Numbered from the stretch's first letter, positions 11,086 to 25,702 are shown. The stretch is 64,000 nucleotides of DNA from Desarmillaria ectypa (GCA_030407005.1 JAUDYN010000003.1:1178001-1242000), one strand, 5' to 3'. Notes: generated by a model from the sequence alone, not told the origin. Made by a program: numbers and translations.

Positions 11086-12222
11086 TTCGACCGTCTAAGA
11101 TGTGCAAAAGGAGAGACGAAAGTAATAAAAAGTGAGAGAATGGAGGATGCTTAGAGGTTAAATGACGTTAGCCAAGAGAAAAACCGAGCAGAGACCAATA
11201 GCCACGTGGGACTTAGTCAGCGCCGTCGCAGTTGGCATACGGTAGGATAACCCTATCCACGTTCACAATTCTCTTGCCAGAGCCATTCGTAGCCTCCTAA
11301 CCTCGTGTTACGTGCGCAAAAAGTTTTAGGGATGAAGAATACTAGCAATGGTAGGAAAGGACCCTATTTTCTAAGGAGCGATATGTACGGGGGCTGACCA
11401 TCGCTGACTTACTCTGTGGCGGAATATATGGATCCGATGTGTATCCGAGTGACAGGGTCTGATTGATACGGGATTTCTTGTCATCATTTAACATCATTCT
11501 TTCTGTCTGGTCGTCCGAGCCTCTCTTTCTCTGTTCCCTCTGACCCTACCGACTGAGTGGAGTATTCAAGTTTCATGTAATTACGTCTGTCATTGAAAGT
11601 GATCACAAACTCAATTCTAGGGCCAATAGCAGTATCTCCTGTTGTCAGGGTGTACTAGAAGCGCTCTATAGGCCCGGCCCCGGGCCATGAGGATGAACGT
11701 CAAACGCAATACTAGAAGGTCGTACGGCTTGTGGCTTATAGTTTACCATGGAATCGGTCAGACCCACGGTTATCTCTGATCTCAAGGGTCAATGTTAAGC
11801 ACTGCGTCAAAAACGCGGTTGAATTACCACTACTCCATTTTCCCGAATCCGAAGCGACTGTCTGAGATGTTACAATTGCACCAAGGTCCTTAACTAGTGG
11901 GAGCCAAAGGCCGAGCAAAACACAGTAAATGACACAACGTAAACTAACGCTCAGGGAACGGCGACGATAAAAAGACAGAATACTGTAGGAATGCGATAAA
12001 GAGACGGATACAATGGCAAGACACGCTGCATGAAAACCATGAAGAAAAGTGAGAGACAGGAGGAGGAAATTGTTAACAGTAACACAGGATATAATATATA
12101 GCACGCTGATAGTATGGATCATCACTGAGGATATATGTGTAACTGGAAGGAAGGACAATGGTTATGATGTACAAGAAAATATAGAATAACCAAGAGAATG
12201 TGTAGCATTACCAGACCGTCAT
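11086..12222. other. PRS promoter and DCP2 3' region
   Basis: A 1.1-kb stretch with no supportable gene. A CACGTG core is at 11203-11208, about 120 bp upstream of the PRS start. A 140-codon minus-strand frame at 11736-12158 is hydrophobic, lacks family resemblance and lies directly behind the DCP2 stop, so it is more likely 3' UTR. Confidence 0.5.
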
Positions 12223-14567
12223 CTACGATGCATTGCTTGAATTAGAGACGCCTTTGTTGAGTATTGTTAATAAAGTTGTGGCGGCGGCATTGCGGAGTTG
12301 CGTAGGTTGCAATGCATAGGGAGTTTGCGTTACAGGGGACGTGGGAGAAAGCGCGGGAGCGGATACGGGATGAGAGTTCGGTACGGGATTAGGACCATAC
12401 ATAGGTGGGTAGCCAAGAGACGCACCGCCGTATGGAATTGGTGACGCGATTGACGAATATGGAGTAGCATGAGAAGGGATAATTGAGGGCGTTTGCCCAT
12501 TTATCATAGTCATCATCTGACTGTGATTTAAACTTCCCAACTGTAAAGGCATCATCGGCCGATGAGCTGCCAGGCTTGTCCTGGGCCGCACTTTAAACGG
12601 ATCATCATAAACTATGTTGGATGCAGGTGACCGTAGCACTCCTGCGACCGACTGTCGACCATCGGTTCCAGAAGTGTAAATGTCGTTGGTGCGATTATAG
12701 ACAGGAGGAAACGTAAATCCTGGGGTAAGGGAGTGAGGATGCTGAGAACGCTTGGAAGACTGAAGAAGACTCTGTTCGGCCTGGTCCAGACGGCGTGATA
12801 TAGTGGTGGATTCACTAACAATACTCTCCAACAACGCCAACTGCTTCAAGTGGCTAGCAGATGTCGGTGGTGGACCATGTTTTTTAAGGTAAGGGGAGAT
12901 ATCTGCAATGCTCGAAGACCTTCTCGAAACACGAACAGAGGGTGCAGCCGGTAACTCGACGGGTGAGACAGTAGTGTTTGCTGGAATCGCTCTGTTCTCG
13001 CTGGAAGATGGGCTCGGGCTAACGCGTGTAGATGATGGAGTAGGCTGTTGCGAAGACTGTGTGTGTAGTGATGGCATGTTGGAAGCTGGTGGATGGGGAA
13101 AATCTGACGGCTGTAAGCTGGATGCTTCACGGTTGGTTGGCTGCAGTCCAATGGATGGAAATGTTTCTGGTGTGGGAGTATTTGACTCCTTAGAACCGAT
13201 TGTCCGCTGAACTTCCTTAGACTCGGCCTTGGCCATGCCGGACATTGTCAACGAGGACAATAGTCGCGCAAAATGGGGGTCCATAATTGAGGTGTCCGTG
13301 GTCTGGGCTAAATCATCGTGTACTACGGGGTGGGCTGAGGATTGCGTGTATTGAGGTGAAGGAGTTTGGGGATCACCGTTGTCGGCAGATGACGACTGAG
13401 AACTTGATTCTTGATTGGCATCATGTTCTTCTGGAATGGGTGAACTGGGGCAAAACGATGCTGCCTTTATTCTTGTTTTCTTTCCTAATCCCTGAGGTTT
13501 ATGTGAAGCGATCCAGGATCTCAAGGGCCTAGAGAATTCTATTAGATCAATTTATCATGAGGAAGGATAGCGAAGCATACCCAATGAATGGTGAAATTAG
13601 ATAGAACTTCCCAGGAGATGCATTATTACGCCTCCATGTTGGCAGGTCCGAAAGTTTGAACCAGTCGATCCTCTACAAGAAAAAATTGTAGTTGAGTAGG
13701 ACTAAAAAGAGGTAAAGGCGTACGCTTATCTCCTTCCGAGTCTTCGTCTTGAAGGGATAGTCTTCGGGAACGTCTGGGACAATGTACATCGCAATTTTTT
13801 GCTCCTTAATCGTCATTTCTATCACGTCGTGGGGATTTACTTGACCGGCCAAGTTGTAGCCAGTCTCTTCTAACACCTGTGAAATTGAAGAATTAGGATC
13901 AAACATAACACATACACCAATTGCCGCACCTCTCGAATGGCACATGTTGTCTGAGGTTCAGATTCATTGATTTTTCCCTTGGGAAAACCCCATCCCGATG
14001 AGGCCTTCCAGCCTTTCACTAATACACACTGCGCAGGGTTATTTCAGGATCACACAACAAAAGTACAACATCCGACCTTCTCCCAAGTTTCATTTAGCAT
14101 GATAGCCCCACATACAGGTACCCGCGTCTTGTATTGCATGAATGTGTTGAAGGCTTGTTCATGGTCATGACTCCACTGGTGAAGGAGGGGACATGCTTTG
14201 AAGAGCATGGCAGAAAACTTCTTGAGCGTCAGAGAGGGTAGCTTCGAGTTCTGCTCTCGTATGAAATCCTCGTAGAACCAGTGACTGGAGAGATGTTAGA
14301 GGAAACATGCCGAGTTGAACAGGGTCACTGACGCTTGTTCCACCTGGAAAGATATCCGTTCTAGTGACGCAAGCTCCTCGTCTGGAAGATTGAGAATGAA
14401 GCGACTGACTTGAAAATTAGCGAAAAATCTTCGAGCAGAGTTCAGACATGCCTTGAAAGGTCCTCCAGGACCTCATCGTGTGTGGAGTTCTTGTACGAGA
14501 AATCTGGACGAATGTCCGGTCCCATTGCGGGTGTTATTTCGGGAGATGAGAAGGATGAGGATGACAT
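12223..14567 (-). CDS. DCP2: mRNA-decapping enzyme subunit Dcp2
   Basis: Nudix hydrolase that removes the m7G cap in 5'-3' mRNA decay, located in cytoplasmic P-bodies with Dcp1. The ATG at 14567 gives [20 protein letters not shown], then the N-terminal regulatory domain ([34 protein letters not shown]). The catalytic domain follows with [13 protein letters not shown] and the Nudix residues REVLEETGY, matching Gx5Ex7REUxEExGU. After Box B (about 13650-13700) a Ser/Pro-rich, low-complexity tail of about 430 residues follows, as in other fungal Dcp2 proteins, where it recruits decay enhancers. At least six introns are needed. Confidence 0.93.
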
Positions 14568-14921
14568 TGAGGAAAAAAGCAAAAATATAAAGGACGAGGG
14601 ATGCCACTGGATGGCTTGGTTCGTTGAAGTTGTACAGTGCAGTTGTAGTTGTGGGAGTCGGTCAAAGCAGGGTCAAACAAGCAGCAACGGGCCAAGTAAC
14701 GCTTGGTGACACCGTGACAAAACACCGATCCGCCGCAGGCGGGCAACCGAGGTTTTTTGCCGTGATGCACCGCCTGTAACAGAAGCATCCTTTGATTGAC
14801 GAATCGTGGCCCATCGTTGATAGACTATACAAATGCTGGAGATAGAATGCTACATGAATGAAGATCTCGAAAAATGCTATGCGTAACTGACATAAAATAA
14901 AGTAAGAATAGAAAAAGTCAA
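14568..14921. other. intergenic region between DCP2 and INCENP
   Basis: DCP2 promoter and INCENP 3' UTR. I see no gene or convincing motif. Confidence 0.4.
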
Positions 14922-17900
14922 CTACGACTTGTATCCCATTCTCCTCACATAGTCCGTTTGCTCCTCCTGGGTCAGACGATCAGCACCCACCCAATTCGCT
15001 GAGCTAGTCCTAGCCCTAAAACGGCTCGCTCTGGTCCGGAAGACTTCCTCCATTCGTAGAACTGGTACAGGGCCGAAGATATCATCAGGGTTGATGGTCG
15101 CCTGGTTTTCTAGGGCTTGCCGCAGTTCAGGCGACTGCGCCCAAAGGGGAAGTTCGCGCGCCTTCTTTAACTTTCTATCTTCGTCATCTGAATCAGAGTA
15201 CTCGCTAGGAACATCGGGCAACTCAATACTCTCGCTGGGGATGGTCGCTGCCTCGATCTGCGCCTTTGCCCGAGCAGCCATCTGTGAATGCAATATCTGA
15301 GAAGGTTGCGACACGTCGTCCATCATCGGTGCCTTTGACGGTGTCTGTGCGTTGAACTTAGATACTAGCTTGCCTTTCCCTTCTGCAGTGGGGACGGGCT
15401 TGGGCGCCGGTTTGAAAGTCGATTTCGGATTTCCGGAGTTGACTTTCAACATGGGTTTCTTGATCTCTGATTTCTTCTCGTTTTCCATGGCTAATTTCCG
15501 TTTCATGGTCGTGTCCTCATCCTGTGATGATCGTAAGCCACAAAGCCCCTCCTGTGTAGAACACCACTCACCTTTTTGACAATTGGTTTAAGGGGCCGCT
15601 TGTCTGTGTGCTCTTCCCGCTCTCGTTTCCGACGTTCCGCTTCTTCCTTGAGCTTTTTCTCTTGCTCAATAGCCCTGGCTTTCTCTTCTTCTGCCTTCTT
15701 CTGCAATACAAGCTGCCGTCGGTTCTCCATATTTTTTAGCACAGCGGCTTTCTTGTCCTTCCCTTCCTGCTCCTGATGATTACCCAAGTCAGTCATGCGA
15801 TTACGACTAAGAAGGTTCTTACCTTCTTGGCGACCGCCGCTGCGCGCTGCAGACTCTTCACTTCCGGTTTAGGTTTTTTGCCTGTGCCCAAAACGCTGCT
15901 CATCAGTTTCGACGCTTGTCCCAAAAAGCCAACATGCGGTTGCGACGAAACAGACGAGGCCAGAGATAATTGACTCTGGCTCCTTTCAGGCTAAATGAAA
16001 GGGTTAGAACATACACACAGGTATACTATCCATACGCTTACGCTGACCAAGGTCACAGTCATTTTGCCATGATCAATGTTAGGTTCTTCCTCTTCGACGG
16101 CGGCTTCGTCATGTTCGCCGTAGTCCTCAGTTTCCATGCGGAAGGATACAGGCACCTCACGCTCGCCCCCGGGTCCGTCGTATGTGTCGTTTGACACTGC
16201 GGATGAAGGACCATCCTTAGAGGCATGCTCCAGCTGTTCGAGCTTCTGACTCTGTGTGGGGGCACTACTCCAAGTCAGACTGTCTTCGCGATCAAACGGA
16301 ACGCCGAACGTCCATTCCACACCCTCGGCAAGTTTTTCATCCATAGGCCAACTGTCGTCTTCATCTAGCACCTCAGTATGTTTCTGAAACGGAGTGTCGA
16401 AAGCATTGTCATATTCGGTATCTTGTGTCGAAGGGAGCCAAGCAGCATGGTCATTCTGACTATCGAAAACAGCATCGGATGCTAAGCTTTCCAGAGTTGA
16501 CTGTGCCGATAACGGATTGACCTTATGAGTGGCAGGTGGTGATGGTAGGCGAGGAGCCAGGCCCAACGACATTGAAACCGGCGTCGAAAAGGCGGTGGAT
16601 TTAACACCGGATGGTCCAGGCTTGAAGACAGGCTTGGGAGATGGTGGCCTGAACACAGGTTGGGCGTTGTTGAACACAGGAAGGATATTATTAGTTGCGG
16701 AGATCGACGAAGGTGCGCCACTGGAGTCATAGATAGAATGAACGGATGGGGCTGCGGCGGATGGCGGTTGAAACACACTAGCGTGTACCTTCTCTTTGAA
16801 AACAGTAGTCCTTCCAGATGTAGCAACCAACTCGGAAATGCTGAGACGCTCTTTGGTTGATGGCGCGTGTTCAGTCACTGAAGGGCGACTCTCCACGGGA
16901 GTTGACGTCGAAGAATCTTGCACGTACAGAGGGGAGATATCTTTCATCGTGGTCTCCGATCCAAGGGCTTGGGTACCGTCTTCCTGCTGGGAGTTCTTTT
17001 CGACAACTCGTGCTTCAGCCGCAGCCCTGGCCTCTGCTAGAGTGGCGGCAGCAGCGCCTCCCAGAGACTTCCCAATACTTTGCCCAACTCTTGTCCTGAA
17101 ACCTTCCACTGTCTTCTTGAACTGGCCTAGCATATCCTCTGGCTTGCCAGTTGTGCCCAAAGAAGGGTCTTCGGGACTCTGCATCAGCGCGATATGCTCT
17201 GAGATGTCATGGTCCAAGAAGTCCTTTCTGAGTTGTAAGGGAGCGATGTCTGTTTCAGTACTTTTGGCGATCTTGTGCTTGTCGTCGCTGGGCTCAACCG
17301 TGAGCCCCCCCGGAAAGAAATCGCTGCTTTTCCTTTTGAGGGTATTATGAATTTCAGTGCCGGTGAGTGCAACGATGCTTGTCTTTCTTCCTCCAACGTC
17401 CAATGCTTTGGCCTCTCGCGCTTTCTTCAACCAAGATGTGCGTTTGCCACCAGGTACGGCTCCAGGCGTGATAGGATTTATAGCAGGCAGCTGTTCTGGC
17501 CCACGCACAGACTTGTGAAGAGGTATAGGTGCGGGTAAAGACGGGAATCGTGGCACTGTAGACTGTGGCTGTGATGCATCTTGATCAGTGCCATCCTGGC
17601 CGAACTCAGGTTCAGCTGAGCCCATGCGAGGTTCACTGGCAGCATCTGCAGCAGGAGGATTGGTCTGGGTTTTCGTTGATTCAAGCACTGACGGATCCGA
17701 AAGGTCCACGATAGGCAGTGGTGGTGGCGGCGGTGAGGAGAGACGAGACAAGGAAGGAACGCCGTCCATTGAACAGGAATGGGGAGCGAGAGAAGGGGAA
17801 TCAAGGATGATGGAATGGAAGGCGTCGGCTGATGCTGATGTCGACCCAGTTTGAGAAATATTATGAGATGTATGGGATAAATATGCATTAATGTCAACAT

Positions 17901-18647
17901 CTGCTGGCTCTGGCTCTGGCTCGGTGATGGTGGTAGAACCTTCAGTCATGCGTACCGAGGAACGAGATCTCTCAGCAGGTTCTTCATCCTCTGCGATAAC
18001 AGACAATTCGTTCTGGTCTGACACAGAGGGAATAGGCAGGACAGTTTCTGCCTGGTAACCTTGGAAAGCACTCGTCCGTGAAATTTCTTGGACTGCCACA
18101 TTAGGTGGGGTCGCGGCTTCTGCTAAGGGCCAGATATCGGTTTCTGGGTGCATGGGGCGAAGTCCCAAAGGAGGACGCAGAGGAACGTTCTCGTCGACAA
18201 AGCGTTCGGGACTTTTGACCTTCGTTTGTAAAAGTGTCTTATGGAAAGAATTTATAGGCAACGTATTTTCCTTGTCGCCATCATCCTACAGAGATAATAA
18301 GTCCAGTTCGGGTCCACAGTGGGCGATAGTACACACGTTGAATAATACCGCCATAACATTCTTCAGTTTCGAGGCAGTCCTGGGCTGCTTGGATATCGCC
18401 TTTTTCCGACTTGGGGTCTTTACAAGGTCGATGAGAGCACTGAAGTTAAGGGGTGAGAATGCATGGTTAGAGACCATCTGGCTGGCACGTACTCCTGTCG
18501 AGCACCGGCCAAAATATTATCAAGGTAATCGTCGAGAAAGAGAAAGCCATGCATTTGTAGCTGGTCGCGAAAGAACTGCCTCCCTGGGTCGTTTGCCATT
18601 GAATGTCGAACATCGTTGCCCCATTTCAAGAGTCCTGATTGCGACAT
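14922..18647 (-). CDS. INCENP: INCENP/Sli15-type inner centromere protein
   Basis: Scaffold and activator of Aurora kinase in the chromosomal passenger complex, acting at inner centromeres and the spindle midzone. The start is the ATG at 18647 (MSQSGLLKWGNDVRHSM); the open frame upstream begins at TTG, so it was not used. The N-terminus fits the region that binds Survivin/Borealin-like partners. A very long Ser/Pro-rich disordered middle (about 750 residues) precedes a highly charged single-helix stretch (KKAEEEKARAIEQEKKLKEE, about 15,580-15,760). The C-terminus is a clear IN-box: IELPDVPSEYSDSDDED, LPLWAQSPELRQAL, INPDDIFGPVPVLRMEEVF and RARTSSANW, where the TSS motif is the Aurora phosphorylation site. 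About 1,100 residues. Confidence 0.93.
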
Positions 18648-18795
18648 GGCAGATTCGCTAGCGGGAGTAGGAAGCTTGTAAGTTTGTTGTCTGTCCAACC
18701 GTTACCTTCGTGATGTCGCGTTCATCACGTGATCGACTCGCCTTGTCATCGATTTCGACACAGCTGCCGCACTGCATTTAGCCTCACCACAGACC
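18648..18795. promoter_or_regulatory. divergent promoter with ATCACGTGAT palindrome
   Basis: 148 bp shared by INCENP (minus) and the GRAM-type gene (plus). A 10-bp palindrome ATCACGTGAT lies at 18724-18733. The same TCACGTGA core recurs in other short divergent promoters of this window. It resembles the site of bHLH factors such as Cbf1. Confidence 0.55.
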
Positions 18796-20970
18796 ATGTC
18801 GTCCTTGTCTACGGCAACCTTACCTCTTGGTACCGAAAACGACATCGATGATTTATCTGACCAAAAGCTACGAGAACTGTATGAAAGTGAGGAAATGGAC
18901 CGGTTTCTGGACACCTTTTCTACGGTACGTCGCAGCCAAGAAACAAACTGTACGCTTTGCCCATCCTGACTTACGTTCCAGTATGTAACAGAAGTCCGGG
19001 TTTCCGAGACATCCTCCGGGGCTCCTCTTGAAAATACCTCAGTACCTATCGAAGACTCTGTGCGGGCCGTCGGACCAACTCAAGATGACAACCCGCCTGA
19101 AAGGTATTCTGCCCAGTCTATCTCAGGGCGGGTGGCTAATGTACGGCATTACATCGTGGTGCTCTGACATTTATTCTTATTGTGAGCAGCAATGGATACG
19201 CCCGCATTTACCTCCCACAACCCCCCCGGCACCACCGTTTACTCTAGGGCGTTTGAAACTTGCAGTCCAACGTCTTTACTTGGCTACTATTCCCATCTAC
19301 GTACCATTCCTCGTAAGGATGTATCGACTATCGTCATGGCGTGATACTGGTCATAGTTCAATGTATTGCATCGTACGTTCGTCATATACCACCCCTTCAT
19401 GTCCTAATTTATCTTGAAGATATTCTGGATGCTGTGGTATCATGATATCTTGTGTCCTGCATTTTTTCTACGCGTATTCTATGCTTTGATCCGCCGAAGA
19501 ATCATGCCCTACCCAACTATAGATGAGCTTCGACAACGCCTTCGTGAGGTTGATAGGGCAAACAAGCTGGGCGACGCAGTATCGTCCAGGTTATCTGCTT
19601 CCTCATCCTTTGGGGTCAAAGACATGTGGCGGTTATTCAGAATAGTCAACAAGCCGGGGAAATCAAAGGCCAAGAAGACCTCCGCAGAGCAACCTGGACG
19701 TCAAAGCCTTCCGGAGTCTATAGATTACAGCGCAACAATAAATGACATTAATGATGGGCCCACAGTGCTCGATAATGAAATGGAGAGCCAGGAGGAGAGA
19801 GATATCAAGCGTCTGGGCCTCCACATTCTCAACGCAGTTGCTGATTTCCATGAAAGGATGAAAAAGTAGTTCCCCCTCACCCCTCATTTCTTCCTCGCCT
19901 GACGTTCGTCCAACGTGTCTAGCCTTTTCATCTGGCGCCGACACCATTCCTCTCTAATCTATGGTGCTGTGAGTTCACTTTCACCTTCTTATCTATCGAG
20001 CAGCTAGACTGAAACTTCCATGCAGTTTATATTTTGTGCCTTCTTGGCCACGCTCCTTCTTCCTGTGAGGATTATTGCCAAGTGCGTGTATTTTGTGGTA
20101 GGTTTCCTGTTTTGGCACGTGGTGCCTGTTGTGATGGCATTATCTCCGGAAGAAAGAGCTCGGTATGTTTAATTGCTGTTTTTCAATACAATTCTCACAA
20201 ATATTAGTATAGTTTACCTCCGCCGCTCGCTGATATTCCTACAGATGCAGATTATGCTACGGAACTCATATCTTCTCGTGTAGCATCAGGGAAATATATT
20301 AAACCCAGCAAAAAAGCAACTTCCAAACATTCTGATGCTGCGACAGACAGTTTTCCAAGGGAGGGTCATAATGAAATTGATCCCAACCAGTTGTCTGCAT
20401 CGCACGGTAAAGACACCGGTCCAGACTGGAAAAAATGGAGTGAGCGGGCTGCGGCTGGTAAAGCGTGGGCAGGTGAGGGCAAGCGCCTGATGAAAGGACA
20501 AGTAAGGCTCTATTCGAAGTAGATACTTCTTCATGTTGTGCTGACCCTGTCGATGTGAAGCGGATGTCAGATCATTCCTCGCCTATCATTCCTTCTTCTG
20601 CGATCGCAGTAGCTCAGCATACGCTGCCACAGGATACTCATAGTACTGTCCTTGTTTCTGCTGGTCTCTCGCTTCCTAAAATCCATCTTTAGCCTTCGTG
20701 TCTCAGCATTCTACGACTCCCGGACTCATCACTCTGACTTCGACAATGTTCCTTTTCACCTCTTTGACAACGACAAAGCCCAAGATCACCATTCCTTTAT
20801 CCTGTCTGCGTGGAGTCAGGAAGATAGGACTGATCAAAGGTTTGTCTTTAAAATGGTCACCAGAGAAAGATGAGCATGAAGTAGAGGAAATCTTCCACTG
20901 GGTAGGGGGCCGTGACGAGTTATTCACTCGACTTGTTGGATCAGGAGGAAAGCGCTGGAAGACATCATGA
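18796..20970 (+). CDS. multi-pass membrane protein with C-terminal GRAM-like domain
   Basis: The ATG at 18796 gives MSSLSTATLPLGTENDIDDL. After an acidic N-terminus come hydrophobic segments (LYLATIPIYVPFLVRMYRL and IFWMLWYHDILCPAFFLRVF) and a conserved cytosolic segment (PYPTIDELRQRLREVDRANK). A second membrane block follows (GAFIFCAFLATLLLPVRII, VYFVVGFLFWHVVPVVMAL), then SPEERARLPPPLADIPTDAD. The C-terminus (TMFLFTSLTTTKPKITIPLS, GVRKIGLIKGLSLKWS, EIFHWVGGRDELFTRLV) looks like a GRAM/PH-like lipid-sensing fold. A stop-containing stretch after 19868 is removed by an intron starting GTAGTT. The layout suggests an ER or contact-site lipid protein, but function is inferred only from architecture. 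Confidence 0.8.
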
Positions 20971-21277
20971 ACTACTAAGCGTGTACATACCCGTGCTTGG
21001 AAAGTGTGGCGCAAGGATCTGCAGATCGAGGAATCGAAACTCCGACGTGGTTCTTACATATGCCAAATCCCGGCCTTGCTTGCCTCTATCTTCTCTACTC
21101 CCATGCTTTCTTGTCTCCCACTCTGAATAATACATCCACGATATATTCGACTTGATAGTTTTTCTGCTTCTGTAGCCTCTGAACTGTTTTATTCTGGTAG
21201 GGATCACGTTTCGTCTATTCAAGGTCCTCATGACGCTTATACGTCGCAGTATTACGCACCCTATCGCTTTGTTAAAT
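20971..21277. other. REC8 upstream region
   Basis: No gene found. It holds the 3' UTR of the GRAM-type gene and the REC8 promoter. No splice-compatible coding sequence joins it to either neighbour. Confidence 0.4.
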
Positions 21278-24200
21278 ATGTTTTTCTCTCCGGAACTGCT
21301 TGCAAGACGAGACAGTGGATTTGGGCTCCTCTGGTACGTCTTGTGTTATCTTCATTTGTGGACTACCGTGGTAATCTTGAATTAGGCTTGCCGCGACTTT
21401 AGGATCCAAATCAACGTTCAAGAAACTCCCGAAAAGATCTGTGATGACTGCGGATATTGCTCAATTGTGCGATCTCATAGCAGAACCTTCTGAACCTCTC
21501 GCTTTGCGGCTCTCGAGTAATTTGATGGTCGGTGTTGCACGGTGAGCTTGCATCAATTACACGCGAAACTGACTCAAGCGCGCTCCTTATCCAAGCGTAT
21601 ACAAGGGTATGTGAATAGCTGCTCCATCCTGTTTACTTCAACTTAAAGATATGGACAGTCAAGCAGGATATCTTCTTCACTGACGTGTCACATTGCGTCG
21701 CTTCCTTGAAGAAGGTCGTTCCGGAATTTCAAGCCACTCCCGGAGATGGACGGCTGCAGATGGCCCAGCCTACAATTCGGTATATCACAACCCTAGCTCC
21801 TCTGACATGGAATTGACGCCATCTATTAAAGGGCATCGGCTTTAACATTGGTCATAGATACCAATCCCAACTATGAATTAGATGCATTTATTGCAGTGAG
21901 TATCAGTCCTCAGATTTCTGACTCCATCTGACACCTCTAAAAAGGACTGGGACGCGTTTCTCAATGCCGGGGGTACGTAGCACTCTCAACTCTTGCCGTC
22001 TTCAATGTCTCAGGGAGAAATCTAGAGGACAAATTGGAAGAGGATATACCCGATGCTGAATATAATCCGAACGGCAAACAACCTAAGTCGAAGCCAAAAC
22101 CATCGAAGCCTAGCCCGCCTGCCATCGCGGAAGATGTACGCGCCGAACTCTGCACTTTGAAGGAGAACTATAATCACCTCTTGTCTACCTCCTTCGACCT
22201 TTCCTTTAGTGGTAACGCCCCAGAGCTTTCTCAGGACCCTTCTTCATCTCAAGTCGATGGTGGATTTATGAACGATCCGTTCTTCTCTGACGATGCAGAT
22301 TTAGGCGGATTGCTGGGCGATGAGCTCGCTAGAGAACTAGGTGAGGGATGGGGAGGTACTCCAGCGAAGGCCTTAGATGCTGACAGAAGGTATCGCTTCA
22401 CAAATATTGTAACTTGCGAGGGCTCACCAACCATCTTAGGAATATCCTTGAAAGTGATGAGTTCGCTTTTCCCGCCGGTATGCCCATGGATCTGGACTTC
22501 AACTTCGAAGATACCCAAGGTCTGATGCAGCCTCCAGCAAGCAATGCCGCGACTCCCACTATTGACAAGGGGAAGCGTAAGAGAAAGGTTCGTGCCATCT
22601 GCCTTGTCTGGATAGACATTAGACCTAATTATTCCTGACTACCCAAGACGAACGACTCCCAGAAAGAGAATAAGGCTCCTCTTTCACAGTCAAATATCCC
22701 ACGCGCTGTAACACCTGTTCTAACATTCTCTCAACAACTTCTATCTCAGGACGCAGAACCTGTACAACCTCTGAAAGATGTTACGCAACACTTCCAGAAT
22801 GCATCTGCTCCAACTCAGAAAAAGATCAAAAAAACGCGATTACTTTTGGATGCTAGGACTGAACTTACTGACGAAGAACTGAAGGTCAGTCATGGCTACG
22901 TCTGACATCTGTCACCTAACAATTGAGATAATCTAGACTGCCCGAGCGCAATATCTGCGAGGGCAGAAGCTTTTGAAGCAGGAAAATGAATACAAACGAT
23001 TGGAGAAAGGGAACGTGCGTTTATTCGAAGACATTATTTGGGGGGTTCCTGACTACAGTATGAGCTTATTCTTGCTCTTCTGTGATTATTTTACTGACAA
23101 TACCCACCCCAAGTCCAAGCCCCTGTCCTTGTTGACTTTTGGCAAGAGAATTTCAAAGTTCAAGTCGAAGCAAGGACAGGAACGCTTGTTATCCACCCTA
23201 CAGGTACTCTATACCAGTCTCTTGTGGCATCCGGTCTAAATATCTTCCTGGCTTCAGATGAACCTCCGTCCAAACGGCGCAAGATCAGAGATCCAAACAC
23301 TCTAAAAGAAATACTTACAGATCCTGCTGAACATGATCATGCCATGGATGTAGACATGGCGGACTTCGGAAGGGATGGTATGTTGTTTCCTATGGATTCA
23401 CAATTTCGATGTATTCACCTACCTGCCGTAACAGATCTATTCCAAGATGTCCTGATAGATTTTGATTTTGGACAGCAGATCCGGTCATCAGAGGTACGGA
23501 CGTCTATGCGTCGATCAACAGAATAGCGTGCTGAATGATGAGCTCCAGGAGCCCGGACAAGGCCGTCGAGTCTCCAGACCACCATCTCCCGTTGGCGGAC
23601 AGTTTGGGATTGATCCATCGCCTGAGAAACCTCTGACTCAGTCTCAGCGCAGCTCCCTGTTTCCTTGGGACAATGCTGGTGTCTTCAGCTCCTCGAGTGG
23701 GGCTGGAGGATTTGCAGGCGGAAGCGATAGAATTAGCGTTGACCGCGCTGATATAAGAATGAGGGGAAGTTCCGTCAGTCGACGGGAGAGTTCTCTCATC
23801 CCCAGTGCAAGTGCAAGCGATCTCAGGCTGTCGCCAGGTGTCGTCGATCGGGCGTCACAGGTGGGGGAGGACTACCGGTTCGAAGGTATTTGGCGTCATT
23901 GTTTCATTGTTTCATCGACGATATAATGGTGAATTTCAGTGGATCCTGAGGAAGGAGCCAACAACTCGCAAATGGAATCACAGAAATCAGACCTGAATCT
24001 TGTCACACTTGAACGCAATTCTTTCAATTTTCTCGAGTGAGTTTGATGGCAGGTTTGGAGATAATACTCTGATTTGACGGTATGCAATCAGATATGCAAA
24101 GATGCAGTTCCAAACTCTCCCGGACTTTTCGAACGATCTGTCATTTGACGCAATAGCGCCTCCCACTACGAGTACTCGACATGTTGCTGCTGTTGCCTTT

Positions 24201-24342
24201 TATCATTGCTTGGGTACGTTTCGACAAAGCCTACAGTAAGAACGTCATTAACGAAGCTTTCATAGTTTTGGCAACCAAGGACCTGCTTCATCTCCGACAA
24301 CCACAGCCTTACGGGCCTGTTTCCTTGCTCCTTAGTACCTAA
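21278..24342 (+). CDS. REC8: meiotic cohesin kleisin Rec8
   Basis: Alpha-kleisin that closes the meiotic cohesin ring between the Smc1 and Smc3 heads and is cleaved by separase. The N-terminal Smc3-binding domain begins at the ATG at 21278: MFFSPELLARRDSGFGLLWL, then KRSVMTADIAQLCDLI, ALRLSSNLMVGVARVYKVK and DIFFTDVSHCVASLKKVV. The middle is disordered (about 22,000-23,900). The C-terminal winged helix for Smc1 reads MQFQTLPDFSNDLSFDAIAP, HVAAVAFYHCLVLATKDLL and QPQPYGPVSLLLST, ending at 24342. The start MFFS...RRDSGFGLLWLA and the short WHD favour Rec8 over mitotic Rad21, whose N-terminus differs. It is highly spliced, with at least ten introns. Confidence 0.88.
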
Positions 24343-24686
24343 TTAGTATCTCTGATCAGACCCAGGTTCCGGTTCCCCATGTCAATGCCCGGTTTCGTAC
24401 TTTCAACCATATATCCAGGACCAGAGTGTCCATTCGATGATCCCGGAATTGTAGCTGTATCCGAACACTTAGACTGTGTCGAAATTGATAGCACCATTAG
24501 TATACATGTAACACGTAGCGCTGCTTGAAGGTTAGACAAACAATACTTTCGGATCGGTCGAAAAGGATCGGACCACCCTTATATTCTGACACACTGCATT
24601 CACTATTGATATCAGGATTTATACGGAGCGCCCGGTCAGCTCGTACCTTCCTTCCTTATCGCCTGGATCGTAACAGGTGTCGACAA
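24343..24686. other. IDI1 upstream region
   Basis: Short intergenic space holding the REC8 3' end and the IDI1 promoter. No gene is supported. Confidence 0.4.
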
Positions 24687-25604
<918 letters not shown>

Positions 25605-25702
25605 GCAGATACATATTGAGCTTGTTAATAATACACTGTGTTTGGTTCATCAAATAGATTACTTTTCGATATAGAGTACATGGGCTCATTTCCTTCGACA
25701 AC

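Noticed and set aside
11736..12158. 140-codon hydrophobic minus-strand open frame
   Set aside because: It lies directly behind the DCP2 stop, has no family resemblance and no splice partner. 3' UTR is more likely.
18647..18698. 17-residue N-terminal extension of INCENP
   Set aside because: The extended frame starts with TTG. The first ATG is at 18647.
14922..24342. INCENP and REC8 as a chromosome-segregation gene cluster
   Set aside because: They lie near each other, but a membrane-protein gene separates them and the other neighbours are unrelated. Proximity alone is weak.
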